Part shown: piece by piece, positions 42,583 to 51,224 of the stretch
How the letters are laid out: each line of letters begins with the position of its first letter
How positions within the stretch are numbered: the first letter of the stretch is position 1
Source of the DNA: Amygdalobacter indicium
GTDB lineage: Bacteria > Bacillota > Clostridia > Saccharofermentanales > Fastidiosipilaceae
Direction of reading: 5' to 3'
Assembly (NCBI RefSeq): GCF_029101545.1
Contig: NZ_CP118866.1
Span: 1 to 64,000 of the forward strand
Length of the DNA stretch: 64,000 bases
The notes under the pieces: model-generated
Database searches by the model: none
What the model was told of the DNA's origin: nothing
What the model saw: only the letters and a program-made list of their open reading frames with translations
Made by a program: the position numbers and the translations under genes

Positions 42583-43701
42583 ATGCGTATTGTTTGCCCG
42601 AAAAATCTATTACATCAAGCTACTAACTATGTTTTACGTGCCGTATCGGGTAAGAGCGGTAACGATATTTTAGATAACGTTTATTTGTCGGCGGACGCAA
42701 CGAAAGGGCGTTTAACACTACGTGGATATGATATGGAATGCGGTATTGAAACGGTTATACCGGCTGATGTGCAGGAGGCCGGAGATATATTGGTACCGGC
42801 ACGTCTTTTAGGCGATATTGCGGCCAAATTGGAAGACGGCGATGTGACTATCGATTGCGACGACAGCTATAAAACAATAATTACCGCAGGTAAAAGTAAA
42901 TTCAACTTTATGACCAGACCGAGTACCGATTATCCGAGTTTACCCGAAATTGAAACAACTTTGACTTTTACAATGCCACAGGAGCGCCTGCAGAAATTGA
43001 TTAAGCAGTCAATTATTGCTGTTAGTACCGATTTGTCACGGCCGGCTTTTAACGGCATTTTGTTCAATGCTGCCGACAATAATTTGGAATTGGTAGCGAT
43101 TGACGGCTTCCGCCTGGCTATCAGCAGACATGAATACGATGAAAGAATGAATAAACCGGCGGAGAATTTCAAACTTTTAATCCCCGGTAAAGCTTTGAAA
43201 ATGTTGCAACCGATGCTGGGTGCCGATGAATTGCTGACAATCAAGGTTGACAGCAAGCAGGTCGAGTTCAATTTGGGCGATGTGAAATTGATCAGTCGTC
43301 TGTTGACAAATGCTTTTATGAAATATGAGAACTTATTGAAAAATGAGGGTGATACTAATATTGTCATCAATCGCAGTCAATTTTTGGCAGGTTTGGAAAG
43401 AATGCTGCTGATTATGAATGTTTCCGATCGACGTTTGCCTATTCGTTTACAAAGTAAAGATGAAAACATTCTGAGTATCGATGTTGTTTCGGAAAAAGGT
43501 CAGGCACACGAAGATATTGCTATTTCCGCTACCGGTAAGGATATTGATATTGATTACAATCCTACTTATTTTACGGAAGCTTTGAGAGTTATCGAAGATG
43601 AAACTATTCAAATTAACTTTTCCGGCAGTTTAGGTCCGTGCATTATTAAGCCTTTAAGCGGAGATGAGTACGAATTTTTAATTTTGCCTTTGCGTCGTTA
43701 A
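42583..43701 (+). CDS. dnaN: DNA polymerase III beta subunit (sliding clamp)
   Basis: This encodes 372 residues, the usual size, AGAGG before the ATG. Three repeated clamp domains are visible; GYDMECGIETVIPADV, FNGILFNAADNNLELVAIDGFRLAIS and the terminal YEFLILPLRR, the typical C-terminal clamp ending, support it. It tethers the polymerase to DNA. It sits in the dnaA-dnaN-recF cluster with its own promoter. Confidence 0.96.
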   Translation: MRIVCPKNLLHQATNYVLRAVSGKSGNDILDNVYLSADATKGRLTLRGYDMECGIETVIPADVQEAGDILVPARLLGDIAAKLEDGDVTIDCDDSYKTIITAGKSKFNFMTRPSTDYPSLPEIETTLTFTMPQERLQKLIKQSIIAVSTDLSRPAFNGILFNAADNNLELVAIDGFRLAISRHEYDERMNKPAENFKLLIPGKALKMLQPMLGADELLTIKVDSKQVEFNLGDVKLISRLLTNAFMKYENLLKNEGDTNIVINRSQFLAGLERMLLIMNVSDRRLPIRLQSKDENILSIDVVSEKGQAHEDIAISATGKDIDIDYNPTYFTEALRVIEDETIQINFSGSLGPCIIKPLSGDEYEFLILPLRR

Positions 43702-43747
43702 ATGTCAGGTATTTGCATTTGCAATAATTTTGAGAATAGCTTCTATG

Positions 43748-45103
43748 AAGATAAAATGCCTCCATTTATGTAATTATCGAAATATCGACGAAGTGACGGT
43801 AAATTTCGGTGAAAATTTGAATGTAATTTACGGTGCCAACGGTCAGGGAAAAACTAATTTGCTGGAAGCAGTTTATTTGTTGGCTTTGTTAAGTTCCCAT
43901 CGTACCGGCAAGGAAAGCGAATTAATTAAGTTTACACAGGAAAATTGCCGAATCGAGGGAGAGTTTGTGCGCAAATTTTTGCCGGTAAGTTCATCCGGCA
44001 ATAATCAGCTTGATATTAAGACGGGTGCAGAAACTGAGTTAAGAGAAGAAAAACTTGATTTGAGTATCAGTTTGCAAAAATTGCCTTACGGTAAAATAAA
44101 TAGAGAATTATATAAAGATGATTTGCCTGTTGGGAAGTCAGCTGATTTTATCGGTAATTTCAATGCTGTGCTCTTCGCTCCGGAAGATTTATTGTTAATT
44201 AAGTCGGCGCCGCAACAAAGGCGACAATTTATTAATCGGATATTAGCTCAAAGTAAGAAAATTTATCTGTATAATTTGCAAAAATTCAATCGTGTATTAC
44301 TCGGTCGCAATCGTTTATTGAAAGAATTACAACTTCTCGATCGCTTTGAAGTTCTGCAGATTTATCGTGATCTGACGGCAGATTTATTCTCGGAAAATAA
44401 GCCGATCAACATACAGGAATATTGGCAAAATCTTTTACAAAATTCCTCGGAGTCAGAAAATGATAAAAAAGAAATTATACGTCAAAAAATCTCTTTATTG
44501 CAGGCAATTGATGTTAAGTTTGCCGATTTGGCGGCAAATATTATGCAGGACAGAGCGGAATTATTACGAGATTTCAATGAACCGATAAGAAAATTTCAGG
44601 AAAAACTCAGCGACGGTAAAGAAAAATTGACTATAAAATATGTGACGGACGGAGAAAATCCGCAAAATAACGCCCTTGAAACAATAAAGGAAAAGCTGAT
44701 TGCTAAAATACGGCAAAATTTCAGCAATGACTTACACAAGGGTTATACAAGTGTCGGGCCGCAAAAAGACGATGTGGAATTTTATTTGAACGAAAAAAAC
44801 TGTCGTTTGTTCGCGTCTCAAGGACAGCAAAGAACAGTCATTTTATCCCTGAAATTAGCAGAATGTGACTACTTGAGAACTAAAACTTATCAAACACCGG
44901 TCTTACTTCTGGATGATGTTTTAAGTGAGCTGGATGAACGCAGAAAGGCCGCATTATGCGCATCTGTCGCTGATTTACAGGTTTTATTGACGTGTACAGA
45001 TTTGGAATTATTGAACAAAAATTGGTTACACAAGCAAAATGTCAGCTATTATCATGTAGAAAACGGCAAAATATTACAGGCAAAGGAGGAAACGTCTTTA
45101 TAG
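43748..45103 (+). CDS. recF: RecF recombination mediator ATPase
   Basis: This encodes about 451 residues from the ATG at 43748 (MKIKCLHLCNYRNI); an in-frame TTG lies 18 bases earlier. SMC-like ATPase: Walker A YGANGQGKTNLLEA, signature-like GPQKDD and Walker B LLLDDVLSELDERR. It loads RecA at gaps with RecO/RecR. It is about 80 residues longer than typical RecF, with extra polar segments near residues 85-110 and in the central arm. Downstream are remB and gyrB. Confidence 0.94.
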   Translation, partial: KIKCLHLCNYRNIDEVTVNFGENLNVIYGANGQGKTNLLEAVYLLALLSSHRTGKESELIKFTQENCRIEGEFVRKFLPVSSSGNNQLDIKTGAETELREEKLDLSISLQKLPYGKINRELYKDDLPVGKSADFIGNFNAVLFAPEDLLLIKSAPQQRRQFINRILAQSKKIYLYNLQKFNRVLLGRNRLLKELQLLDRFEVLQIYRDLTADLFSENKPINIQEYWQNLLQNSSESENDKKEIIRQKISLLQAIDVKFADLAANIMQDRAELLRDFNEPIRKFQEKLSDGKEKLTIKYVTDGENPQNNALETIKEKLIAKIRQNFSNDLHKGYTSVGPQKDDVEFYLNEKNCRLFASQGQQRTVILSLKLAECDYLRTKTYQTPVLLLDDVLSELDERRKAALCASVADLQVLLTCTDLELLNKNWLHKQNVSYYHVENGKILQAKEETSL

Positions 45104-45132
45104 CGGAATATAAGTACAAAGCCGCTGTATGG

Positions 45133-45138
45133 TATAAT
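45133..45138 (+). promoter_or_regulatory. -10 element just before remB
   Basis: TATAAT ends only six bases before the GTG start of remB, so a transcript from it would begin at or beside the start codon (leaderless). No clear -35 is present. Confidence 0.3.
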
Positions 45139-45144
45139 TAAGAG

Positions 45145-45399
45145 GTGTATATAGACGTAGGTGGAAATATTTGTATTGCGATAAGAACTATTGTGGCTGT
45201 TTTCGACTTGGACAGTATAACTGCATCAGCCAAGAACAAAACGGGAGATTTTTTGCATTTAGCAGCGGAAAATGCCCGTCTGATTACTGTCGAAGCTGAA
45301 AGTTTACCGCAAAGTTTGATTTTAACGACCCAAACAGCATATTTATCACCATATAGCAGTAAAAAAATACGAGAACGTTTATTGCGTTGGCGTTATTAG
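45145..45399 (+). CDS. remB: RemB/DUF370 family regulator
   Basis: This encodes 84 residues, GTG start. MYIDVGGN at the start, RTIVAVFDLDSIT and the end ILTTQTAYLSPYSSKKIRERL match the DUF370 family, which includes the small DNA-binding matrix regulator RemA and its paralogue RemB (YaaB). YaaB also lies between recF and gyrB in Bacillus, which supports the assignment. The role in this organism is unknown. Confidence 0.85.
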   Translation: MYIDVGGNICIAIRTIVAVFDLDSITASAKNKTGDFLHLAAENARLITVEAESLPQSLILTTQTAYLSPYSSKKIRERLLRWRY

Positions 45400-45409
45400 A
45401 AAGGGCAAT

Positions 45410-47575
45410 ATGAAACAATTAGCCGAAAATACTGCAGTTGCAGACGAAATAGATAATAATCGGAATAAATCCGATGAAAATGACAATTCAGAGCAGGAAA
45501 GCCGAAAAGAGTCTGCTGTTTCGGATATTTCAGATGAAAAAGAAGCGGAAGAAGATGAATTTCATAATTTAGCGGAAGACGTTCACGCTTTAACCGACGA
45601 CAATTTTAAAGAAGAGAAAGAAAGTGTAGAAAGACAGGTCGATTTCAATACTGAAAATGACGTGGTATATTCCGATGATCAGATTCAAGTTCTGGAAGGC
45701 TTGGAGGCTGTCAGAAAACGCCCCGGAATGTATATCGGTGATACGACCACCAGAGGTTTACATCACTTAATTTATGAAATTGTGGCCAATTCGGTAGATG
45801 AAGCTTTAGCCGGTCGTTGTGACAAAATAGTCGTTACATTGCAAGCTGACGGTTCAGTTAAAGTTGTCGACGACGGTAGCGGTATTCCGGTAGGTATTCA
45901 TCCTAAAATGGGTATTCCGACAGTTGAAGTTGTTCATACGATATTGCATGCCGGTGGTAAATTCGGCGGCGGAGCTTACTCTATTTCCGGCGGTTTACAC
46001 GGTGTAGGAGCTTCCGTTGTTAATGCTTTGTCCGAATGGATGGAAGTATATGTGAAAAGAGACGGGAAAATACACTATATTCGTTTTGAAAGAGGCAAAA
46101 CTGTCAAACCGTTGACCGTGGTGGGAGAATGCCCTGTAAATGAAACAGGAACCTGTACGATTTTTAAACCGGATCAGGAGATATTCCCCGATGTTACTTT
46201 CGATTTTGCTTTGATGCTGACACGTTACCGGGAAATGGCATTTTTGAATAAAGAAGTTACGATTATTCTGCAAGATGCCAGAAACGGCGAGAATGAAAAT
46301 ATGATCGTCAAAAACTTGCATTATGACGGCGGCATAATTTCATTTGTTGAATATTTGAATAAAAAGAAAGAGTGTTTGCATCCGGAACCTATTTATATTG
46401 CGCATGCCGATGATGCAGCGAAAATGTTCGTAGAAGTTGCCATGCAGTACAACAACAGTTATGTTGAGAACGTTTATACGTATGCTAATAATATAGCGAC
46501 AGTTGAAGGTGGCACGCACTTAACCGGATTTAGAAGCGCATTAACTAAAGTTATCAATGATTATGCTCGTAATTTCAAATTATTGAAAGATAATGATCGT
46601 AATTTGAGCGGTGAAGATGTACGGGAAGGATTGACAGCTATTATTTCGGTTAAATTGCCCGATCCGCAATTTGAGGGTCAGACAAAAACCAAGCTGGGCA
46701 ATGCCGAAATGCGGACATTAGTTGAAAGTACGATAACGGATGAATTATCAACTTATTTAGCGGAGCATCCGGTTGAAGCGAAAATAATTGTCAGTAAGTG
46801 TATTGATGCCATGTCGGCCAGAGATGCTGCCCGTAAAGCCAGAGAATTAACTCGGAGAAAATCGGTATTCGACAGTGTTTCTTTACCGGGAAAACTGAGT
46901 GACTGCCAGGAAAAAGATCCGGAATTATGTGAAATATTTATCGTTGAAGGAGATTCGGCCGGCGGTTCGGCCAAAAGCGGCAGAGAACGTAAATATCAGG
47001 CAATTTTGCCTCTATGGGGTAAGATGCTTAATGTTGAACGTGCCAGAATAGATAAAGTATATAACAATGAAAAATTACAACCGATAGTAATAGCTTTGGG
47101 TACAGGTTTAGGCAGTGATTTTAATATTGAAAAGTTGCGCTACAACAAAGTTATTATTATGGCTGATGCCGATGTGGACGGAGCGCATATCAGAACGTTG
47201 TTATTGACTTTTTTCTTCCGGCATATGAAACCGCTGGTAGAACAGGGACATGTGTTTATTGCCTGTCCGCCGCTTTACATGGTTGAAGATAACAGCGGCA
47301 AGAAATATTATGCTTACAGTGATAGCGAGCTGGAAAATTTGAAAGTGGAACATAATTGGAAAAATCCGCGTATTCAACGCTACAAAGGCTTAGGTGAAAT
47401 GGATAAAGAACAATTGTGGGAAACGACGATGAATCCGGAAACAAGACGTTTATTGAAAGTGAACGTGAAAGATTTGCAGGATGCTGATGAAACAATGGAT
47501 TTGTTAATGGGAGACCAGGTTGAACCGCGGCGTGATTTTATCCAAAGTAATGCGGCATTGGCACAAATTGACTGA
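45410..47575 (+). CDS. gyrB: DNA gyrase subunit B
   Basis: This encodes 721 residues; GAAAGG precedes the ATG. GHKL ATPase motifs: ANSVDEALAGRCD, DDGSGIPVGIHP and HAGGKFGGGAYSISGGLHGVG. TOPRIM: IVEGDSAGGSA and MADADVDGAHIRTLLLTFF. It supplies ATP for negative supercoiling. The conserved start (QIQVLEGLEAVRKRPGMYIG) comes only at about residue 87, so the protein carries about 80 extra acidic N-terminal residues rich in Glu, Asp, Asn and Ser. gyrA is not downstream; parA is. Confidence 0.96.
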   Translation: MKQLAENTAVADEIDNNRNKSDENDNSEQESRKESAVSDISDEKEAEEDEFHNLAEDVHALTDDNFKEEKESVERQVDFNTENDVVYSDDQIQVLEGLEAVRKRPGMYIGDTTTRGLHHLIYEIVANSVDEALAGRCDKIVVTLQADGSVKVVDDGSGIPVGIHPKMGIPTVEVVHTILHAGGKFGGGAYSISGGLHGVGASVVNALSEWMEVYVKRDGKIHYIRFERGKTVKPLTVVGECPVNETGTCTIFKPDQEIFPDVTFDFALMLTRYREMAFLNKEVTIILQDARNGENENMIVKNLHYDGGIISFVEYLNKKKECLHPEPIYIAHADDAAKMFVEVAMQYNNSYVENVYTYANNIATVEGGTHLTGFRSALTKVINDYARNFKLLKDNDRNLSGEDVREGLTAIISVKLPDPQFEGQTKTKLGNAEMRTLVESTITDELSTYLAEHPVEAKIIVSKCIDAMSARDAARKARELTRRKSVFDSVSLPGKLSDCQEKDPELCEIFIVEGDSAGGSAKSGRERKYQAILPLWGKMLNVERARIDKVYNNEKLQPIVIALGTGLGSDFNIEKLRYNKVIIMADADVDGAHIRTLLLTFFFRHMKPLVEQGHVFIACPPLYMVEDNSGKKYYAYSDSELENLKVEHNWKNPRIQRYKGLGEMDKEQLWETTMNPETRRLLKVNVKDLQDADETMDLLMGDQVEPRRDFIQSNAALAQID

Positions 47576-47602
47576 TTATAAGCGGAAGAATGGCTAAGTA
47601 AT

Positions 47603-48397
47603 ATGAGAGTTATTGCAATTGTTAATCAAAAAGGCGGAGTAGGTAAAACGACAACATGTGTGAATTTGGCAGCTTGTTTAGCTGACAGAAAAAAACATGT
47701 TTTGTTGATTGATTTGGATGCTCAGGGTAACAGCGGCAGCGGATTGGGCATAGACAAAAAGAGTGTGGAAAAATCAATTTATGATGTTCTGATTCGCCAA
47801 CAACCCTTAACTGAAGTTATGGTTAAAGAGCAGAGAAAACATTTGGACGTTGTGCCTTCAACTATTGATTTGGCCGGAGCGGAAGTAGAGTTGTCGACAA
47901 CAGCAGAAAGAGAATTATGTTTACGCAAAGCAATCAATGAATTAAAGGAAAAGTCAGAAGAGGATGAAAATTATAAATATGATTTCGTCTTAATTGATTG
48001 TCCGCCTTCTTTAAGTTTGTTGACAATTAACGCTTTGGCGGCGGCAGACAGTTTGTTGATTCCGATTCAGGCTGAATATTACGCCTTGGAGGGCGTTTCT
48101 CAACTTCTGAGAACAGTTGAACTGGTCAGAGCGGCTTTGAATCCGAAATTGCATATTTTCGGCGTGTTGTTGACGATGTATGACAGTCGAACACAATTAA
48201 GTAATCAGGTATATGAAGAAGTGCAGAATTTTTTTCAGGAAAAATTATTTCATACGGTAATACCACGTAATGTGCGTTTAAGTGAAGCGCCAAGTTACGG
48301 AAAATCAATTGTGGAATATGCCTGGTTGTCCAAAGGTGCGGCAGCTTACAGTAATCTGGCCAAAGAAGTTCTTAAAAGAGCCGGTATGAAGAGGTGA
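47603..48397 (+). CDS. parA: chromosome partitioning ATPase ParA (Soj)
   Basis: This encodes 264 residues. Deviant Walker A NQKGGVGKTTTCVNLA at the N-terminus, DLDAQGNSGSGLG, and DFVLIDCPPSLSLLTINAL. It works with ParB bound at parS to segregate origins. Its stop is 13 bases before parB, forming an operon with gyrB upstream. Confidence 0.95.
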   Translation: MRVIAIVNQKGGVGKTTTCVNLAACLADRKKHVLLIDLDAQGNSGSGLGIDKKSVEKSIYDVLIRQQPLTEVMVKEQRKHLDVVPSTIDLAGAEVELSTTAERELCLRKAINELKEKSEEDENYKYDFVLIDCPPSLSLLTINALAAADSLLIPIQAEYYALEGVSQLLRTVELVRAALNPKLHIFGVLLTMYDSRTQLSNQVYEEVQNFFQEKLFHTVIPRNVRLSEAPSYGKSIVEYAWLSKGAAAYSNLAKEVLKRAGMKR

Positions 48398-48410
48398 GGA
48401 AAAGTTATCT

Positions 48411-49385
48411 ATGAGTATTGACAAACAAAAGTCGGCAACGAAGAAGAACAGGACTGTCAGTCGCTTGGGACGCGGTTTGAGTGCCCTTATCAGCAGTGAA
48501 TTATTGAATGAATCGCCCGCTGCCGAATTAACGGATGATGTTTATCGCCACACCGTGCTGAAAACTGTACCTTTGACGGATATTGTACCGAATAAAGAAC
48601 AGCCCCGTTCGCACTTTGATGAAGAAGGACTGCAAAGTTTGGCAGCTTCTATCAAAGATTGCGGTTTACTGCAACCTATTTTGGTACAGGAGCTGAAAAA
48701 GCAGGGAAATCATCAAATTTACCGTATTATTGCCGGTGAACGTCGTTGGCGTGCCTGCCACAAGGCTAATTTAACCGAAGTACCGGTTCTGATTTGTCAA
48801 AGCGATCTTGACAGCGCAACTTTACTTAAGCAGGCCCTGATTGAAAATGTTCAAAGAGAAGATTTGAATCCGATTGAAGAGGCCAAAGCGTATAGAAAAT
48901 TGGCGCAGGAATTTCATCTTGACCAGGAAGAAATTGCGCAAATGAGCGGTAAAAGTCGACCTGTTATCAGTAATATGCAGCGTTTATTGAATTTACCTTT
49001 ACATATTCAGGGAATGTTGGAGGACAAACGCTTAAATGTCGGACAGGCCAAACCGCTTTTGCAAATAGACGATCAGGAATATTGCTTAAAATTGGCCCAA
49101 TTGATCCATGAACAAAATTTGTCCGCCCGGGAAGTTGAAAAAAAAGTGCAGGAGTATCTCAGTAAATTACAAAAGGATTCTGTCGTAGAAGAAGAACCGA
49201 ACGGCGAGTGGCAAAGATTGGCTAAAAAACAGCAACAACAAGTAGAAGAAAAATTAAGCACTTTCTTCGGCCAAAAAGTAAAGTTACGGGAAAATAAAGG
49301 TAAGGGCAGCATCGTCTTATCTTATGACAATTATGATGAATTGGATCAAATTTTGGCGAAAATCGGCATTGACAAAGATTTGTAA
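48411..49385 (+). CDS. parB: chromosome partitioning protein ParB (Spo0J)
   Basis: This encodes 324 residues; GAGGAAAAG precedes the ATG. The N-terminal nuclease-like CTP-binding domain shows NKEQPRSHFDEEGLQSLAASI and the IIAGERRWRAC box. The HTH region (LDQEEIAQMSGKSRPVISNMQRLLNLP) binds parS. The C-terminal dimerisation domain is present. Three exact parS sites lie 11-14 kb to the left. Confidence 0.96.
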   Translation: MSIDKQKSATKKNRTVSRLGRGLSALISSELLNESPAAELTDDVYRHTVLKTVPLTDIVPNKEQPRSHFDEEGLQSLAASIKDCGLLQPILVQELKKQGNHQIYRIIAGERRWRACHKANLTEVPVLICQSDLDSATLLKQALIENVQREDLNPIEEAKAYRKLAQEFHLDQEEIAQMSGKSRPVISNMQRLLNLPLHIQGMLEDKRLNVGQAKPLLQIDDQEYCLKLAQLIHEQNLSAREVEKKVQEYLSKLQKDSVVEEEPNGEWQRLAKKQQQQVEEKLSTFFGQKVKLRENKGKGSIVLSYDNYDELDQILAKIGIDKDL

Positions 49386-49386
49386 G

Positions 49387-49414
49387 TTGAAAGCAACAAA
49401 TTTGTTGATATAAT
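49387..49414 (+). promoter_or_regulatory. promoter of the CNNM/CBS gene
   Basis: TTGAAA (49387-49392), 16 bases, TATAAT (49409-49414). Confidence 0.7.
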
Positions 49415-49465
49415 GTCATTTAATATTTATTTGATGTACACCTGAAAATAGGAGGAACAGGTCAA

Positions 49466-51097
49466 GTGGATGATCCGTGGATATTTAATCTGGCAGTCCA
49501 AAATAAGACAGATATCGGAAGTTTGGTATTTGATCTTGTAATTATATTAGTTTTAGTTTTGATCAACGGTTTTTTTTCAGCTGCAGAAATGGCAATCGTC
49601 AATCTGAAGGATGCCAAAATTCGTAAAGAAGCGGAAGAAGGAAATTTAATTGCGGCGAAGTTGATCTATTTTTTAGATAACCAGGCCAATTTTTTAGCAA
49701 CAATTCAAGTTTGTATAACGTTGGCGGGATTTATGTCGGCCTCCTTCGGTGCCGATAAGTTGGCAAGTCGCCTGCAATTATGGCTTGATCCGGAGCGTAC
49801 GGCGCCCTGGATAGGGACATTAAGTGTTGTCATTATTACCTTTATTATTTCTTATATTTCTTTAGTTTTAGGTGAATTGGTGCCGAAAAGATTGGCAATG
49901 AATAATCCGGAACGTTTTGCCAGACGGTTTGTCATGGTATTGCGGGTCGCCGATATTTTGTTACGACCGATGGCGCAATTTTTGAATTTTACGGCCAATA
50001 TGATTTTGAAGTTGCTGCATGTGCCGGTAGCTAAACCGAAAGAAGTGGTAACGGAAGAAGAAATCAGAATGTTGGTCGATATTTCCAGTTCTTCCGGCAA
50101 TATTCATGCGGCGGAAGGCCAAATGATCGACAATATTTTCGAATTGAACGATACGGAAGTCAACGAAATTATGACGCATCGCACAAACATTGTTGCTTTG
50201 CCGGTTACAGCGACTTTTGATGAATTGGCGGATCTTCTGGCAAGTGAGAAATATAGTCGTATTCCGATTTATGAAGAGGATATAGACGATATTATCGGTG
50301 TTGTCAGTATTAAAGATGTCGTACAGTATATGATTAAACAGGAAAAAGACAAATTTGATTTGCGCAAGATTATGCGGGCGCCTTATCTGGTTCCGGAATC
50401 TAAATCTGTCGATGCTCTGTTCAAAGACATGCAGAGAGATCATGTTTCCATGGCAATTGTTATCGACGAATACGGCGGAACGGCCGGTTTAGTTTCTTTG
50501 GAAGATGTTTTAGAAGAAATTGTCGGCAATATTGAAGATGAATATGATGAAGAAGACAGCGATATTATTTTAAGACCGGACGGATCGTACATTGTCAGCG
50601 GTTTGCTGTCTTTGGATGAAGTGGAAGAAAAGATAAATCATTTGAATCAACAAAAAGACGGGACATATCGGGAAGGCACGGATGAACTGTTGTTTGACGA
50701 AGATGATCAGAATGATTTCGACACGATTGCCGGTCTGGTTCTACAGCGATTGGGACGGATACCGGATCAAAAATCTTTACCTTATGTTGAAGATGAACGC
50801 TTTATTTTTCACGTTATTGAAATGGAAGATAATCGCATTGCGAAAATTCAATTGGGTATTAAATGGTACAATCGGGGAGAAATGAATCGTACTTTGGAGG
50901 AATTAAATAAACAGAAAGAAAAGGACAAAGAAGTTGATGCCAAGGAGACGGAAGAAGAGCCGATAGAAGAAAAATCGGTTGAAAAGACGGCCTCTTTGTT
51001 GCAGGCAGCTGCTTTGAAAAAGACAAATTCGTCTTTTGTCAGGGAATTTGCCCGGCGACCGGATGAGCCGGATGAAGATAGTATGAATAAGGAGTAA
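49466..51097 (+). CDS. CNNM/CorC-HlyC family membrane protein
   Basis: This encodes 543 residues; GTG start behind AGGAGG. Domains: DUF21/CNNM transmembrane domain (about 15-190, with FFSAAEMAIVNL and ISLVLGELVPKRLA), two CBS motifs (about 205-335, MTHRTNIVALPVTATFDEL and MRAPYLVPESKSVDALF), then the CorC/HlyC transporter-associated domain (about 360-450). Family members act in magnesium/cobalt export or as so-called hemolysins; the ion here is inferred. The last ~80 residues are an acidic, Lys/Glu-rich tail. Confidence 0.9.
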   Translation: MDDPWIFNLAVQNKTDIGSLVFDLVIILVLVLINGFFSAAEMAIVNLKDAKIRKEAEEGNLIAAKLIYFLDNQANFLATIQVCITLAGFMSASFGADKLASRLQLWLDPERTAPWIGTLSVVIITFIISYISLVLGELVPKRLAMNNPERFARRFVMVLRVADILLRPMAQFLNFTANMILKLLHVPVAKPKEVVTEEEIRMLVDISSSSGNIHAAEGQMIDNIFELNDTEVNEIMTHRTNIVALPVTATFDELADLLASEKYSRIPIYEEDIDDIIGVVSIKDVVQYMIKQEKDKFDLRKIMRAPYLVPESKSVDALFKDMQRDHVSMAIVIDEYGGTAGLVSLEDVLEEIVGNIEDEYDEEDSDIILRPDGSYIVSGLLSLDEVEEKINHLNQQKDGTYREGTDELLFDEDDQNDFDTIAGLVLQRLGRIPDQKSLPYVEDERFIFHVIEMEDNRIAKIQLGIKWYNRGEMNRTLEELNKQKEKDKEVDAKETEEEPIEEKSVEKTASLLQAAALKKTNSSFVREFARRPDEPDEDSMNKE

Positions 51098-51224
51098 CGC
51101 ACCATAGCAGATTCAAATTATTTTGAACAATTAATGGCAAAAATACAAGAAGAAACATTCGATGATTGTTATTCAAATAGGAAAAAATTATAATTAAACA
51201 AGTTTTACTTTTTAGGAGATCAAC

